DNA of 6,546 nt from Neorhizobium sp. UBA7851 (lineage in GTDB: Bacteria; Pseudomonadota; Alphaproteobacteria; Rhizobiales; Rhizobiaceae): the NCBI GenBank assembly GCA_002500765.1, contig DLSX01000221.1:1785-8330 (forward strand), in the 5' to 3' direction. The notes beneath the pieces are model-generated. The model ran no database searches. It was given only the letters and a program-made list of their open reading frames with translations, and was not told the origin of the DNA. The first letter of the stretch is position 1. The number at the start of each line of letters is the position of its first letter. This document shows positions 5,351 through 6,546 of the stretch, piece by piece. Position numbers and translations under genes: made by a program.

Positions 5351-6546
5351 ATGTCCATTCCCGCCTCAGGCGACCGTTTTGCAGCTTTTCGCCATTCGTC
5401 CTACACCCGGTTCTTCCTGTCCCGGTTTTTCGCAGCCTTTGCCATCCAGATCATCAGCGTCTCGGTCGGCTGGCAGATGTATGACGAGACCCGCAATCCG
5501 CTTTATCTCGGTCTGATCGGGCTGTTCCAGTTCTTGCCGTCGCTGCTCCTGATCCTCGTGACCGGCACAGTGGCCGACCGTTACAACCGCCGCATGATCA
5601 TGGCGATCTGCATGGTCGTCGGTGCCGGATGTGCCGCCGCGCTTCTGGGGTTGACGGTTGCCGGTGCATTCACGCCGTGGCTGGTATTCGCGATTCTCGT
5701 CGTCTTCGGCATCGAGCGCGCCTTCATGGGGCCGGCGGTTCAGTCGCTCGGGCCGAACCTCGTGCCGGAAAAGGATCTTGCCAATGCTATCGCCTGGAAT
5801 TCGTCTTCCTGGCAGACGGCATCCATTCTGGGTCCGGTGTTCGGCGGTCTGCTCTATGGCGTGAACGCCACGGCTGCCTATGTCGTGGCCTTCGTATTGC
5901 TGACGCTTGCCGCATTTCTCGTCTTCATGATTCCGAAACCGGCGCAGCGGACATCCGCCACCAAGGTCGATATTGCTCATCTGCTTGCCGGTTTCCGCTT
6001 CATCTTCAGCGAAAAAGTGGTTCTCGGCGCAATCTCGCTGGATCTTTTTGCCGTGCTGCTTGGCGGCGCGGTGGCGCTCATGCCGGTCTTTGCACGCGAT
6101 GTGCTTGAACTTGGGCCCTGGGGCCTCGGTCTGCTGCGTGCCGCACCGGGCATCGGCGCCATTGCCGTCGCCATCTGGCTCGCCTTCCACCCGATCCGCC
6201 ATCATGCCGGGATAGCGATGTTCGTCGGCGTCGGCTTTTTCGGTCTCGGCACGCTGATCTTCGGCCTGTCCGCAACGCCATGGCTGTCCATCGTTGCGCT
6301 GATGATCATGGGTGCGGCCGACATGATCTCCGTCTATGTGCGCGAGACGCTGATCGCGCTCTGGACGCCGGACGAGGTGCGCGGGCGGGTGAATGCGGTC
6401 AACATGGTGTTTGTCGGCGCCTCCAACGAGCTCGGCGAATTCCGCGCCGGCACGATGGCGCATTTCATCGGCGCGGGGCCGGCGGGCGTCCTCGGGGGGG
6501 GCGGGACGGTTGGCCTCCCCCTCATCTGGGCGCTCGGGTTTTCGAA
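5351..6546 (+). CDS. MFS transporter, MFS_3/EntS-like exporter (3' end cut by window)
   Basis: This is an inner-membrane major facilitator, probably a proton-driven exporter. It belongs to the MFS_3 group that includes the enterobactin exporter EntS; the substrate is not known. The frame is open without a stop for 398 codons to the right edge; family members are usually about 400-430 residues, so only the tail is missing. RFAAFRHSSYTRFFLSRF (9-26) leads into helix 1, and SVGWQMYDETRNPLYLGLIG (38-57) into helix 2. The MFS motif A loop is GTVADRYNRR (72-81) with D76 and R77. Further helices lie near 84-106, 110-130, 174-194, 223-247, 258-280, 288-306 and 310-332, with a central loop at 195-222. 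ATG 5351 is chosen because homologues start close before RFAAF; an in-frame ATG at 5324 adds nine residues and is possible, and neither has a clear RBS. It is divergent from yggT across 189 bases. The last ~25 residues look altered (see findings). Confidence 0.94.
   Translation, partial: MSIPASGDRFAAFRHSSYTRFFLSRFFAAFAIQIISVSVGWQMYDETRNPLYLGLIGLFQFLPSLLLILVTGTVADRYNRRMIMAICMVVGAGCAAALLGLTVAGAFTPWLVFAILVVFGIERAFMGPAVQSLGPNLVPEKDLANAIAWNSSSWQTASILGPVFGGLLYGVNATAAYVVAFVLLTLAAFLVFMIPKPAQRTSATKVDIAHLLAGFRFIFSEKVVLGAISLDLFAVLLGGAVALMPVFARDVLELGPWGLGLLRAAPGIGAIAVAIWLAFHPIRHHAGIAMFVGVGFFGLGTLIFGLSATPWLSIVALMIMGAADMISVYVRETLIALWTPDEVRGRVNAVNMVFVGASNELGEFRAGTMAHFIGAGPAGVLGGGGTVGLPLIWALGFS

Noticed and set aside
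5366..6463. A 365-codon open frame antisense to the MFS gene
   Set aside because: It has the same register effect as above. The translation is rich in charged, low-complexity sequence with no domain, while the plus strand gives a clear 12-helix-type transporter.
1..6546. Mobile elements, CRISPR arrays, tRNA/rRNA genes or a novel defence or biosynthetic system
   Set aside because: All sizeable coding space is accounted for by recognisable housekeeping, transport and acetyltransferase genes. No repeat arrays, transposase motifs or RNA-gene signatures were seen on either strand.

Overview
The window looks like a chromosomal segment of an alphaproteobacterium of the order Hyphomicrobiales (Rhizobiales), most likely Rhizobiaceae (Agrobacterium/Rhizobium type). 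This rests on the high-GC, third-position-C/G codon use, on TypA and Ppa sequences of rhizobial character, on promoter-like elements that fit the rhizobial sigma-70 pattern CTTGAC-N17-CTATAT, and on a full CtrA-type box (TTAA-N7-TTAAC). The assignment is by recognition and was not tested by a database search.

Layout, left to right. (1) 1-1243, plus: the C-terminal part of a fused two-domain ABC importer permease of the FbpB/SfuB (ferric iron) type, cut by the window edge. (2) 1244-1367: a short spacer with competing hairpins. (3) 1368-3188, plus: typA/bipA, a ribosome-associated translational GTPase, closed by a strong intrinsic terminator at 3211-3239. (4) 3240-3386: a regulatory-looking spacer with a CtrA box, a hairpin and a near-palindrome. 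(5) 3387-3896, plus: a GNAT N-acetyltransferase of unknown substrate. (6) 4032-4565, plus: ppa, soluble family I inorganic pyrophosphatase, with its own RBS and a plausible promoter. (7) 4566-5161, minus: a two-gene operon, yggT followed by a DUF167/YggU gene. It converges on ppa with no base between the two stop codons, and the ppa terminator lies inside the DUF167 coding sequence. (8) 5162-5350: a divergent intergenic region with a good minus-strand promoter for yggT. (9) 5351-6546, plus: an MFS exporter of the MFS_3/EntS type, running off the right edge.

Functionally this is mostly housekeeping: translation and ribosome biogenesis (TypA), pyrophosphate removal (Ppa), envelope/membrane maintenance (YggT), and two transporters that happen to flank the core genes. 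typA and ppa have strongly biased codons, as expected of highly expressed genes. There is no sign of mobile elements, CRISPR, tRNA/rRNA or phage genes. I do not see an undescribed system here. The points worth a second look are regulatory: the CtrA box ahead of the acetyltransferase, the terminator embedded in a convergent gene, the leader structures before typA, and a probable sequence-quality problem in the last ~80 bases.
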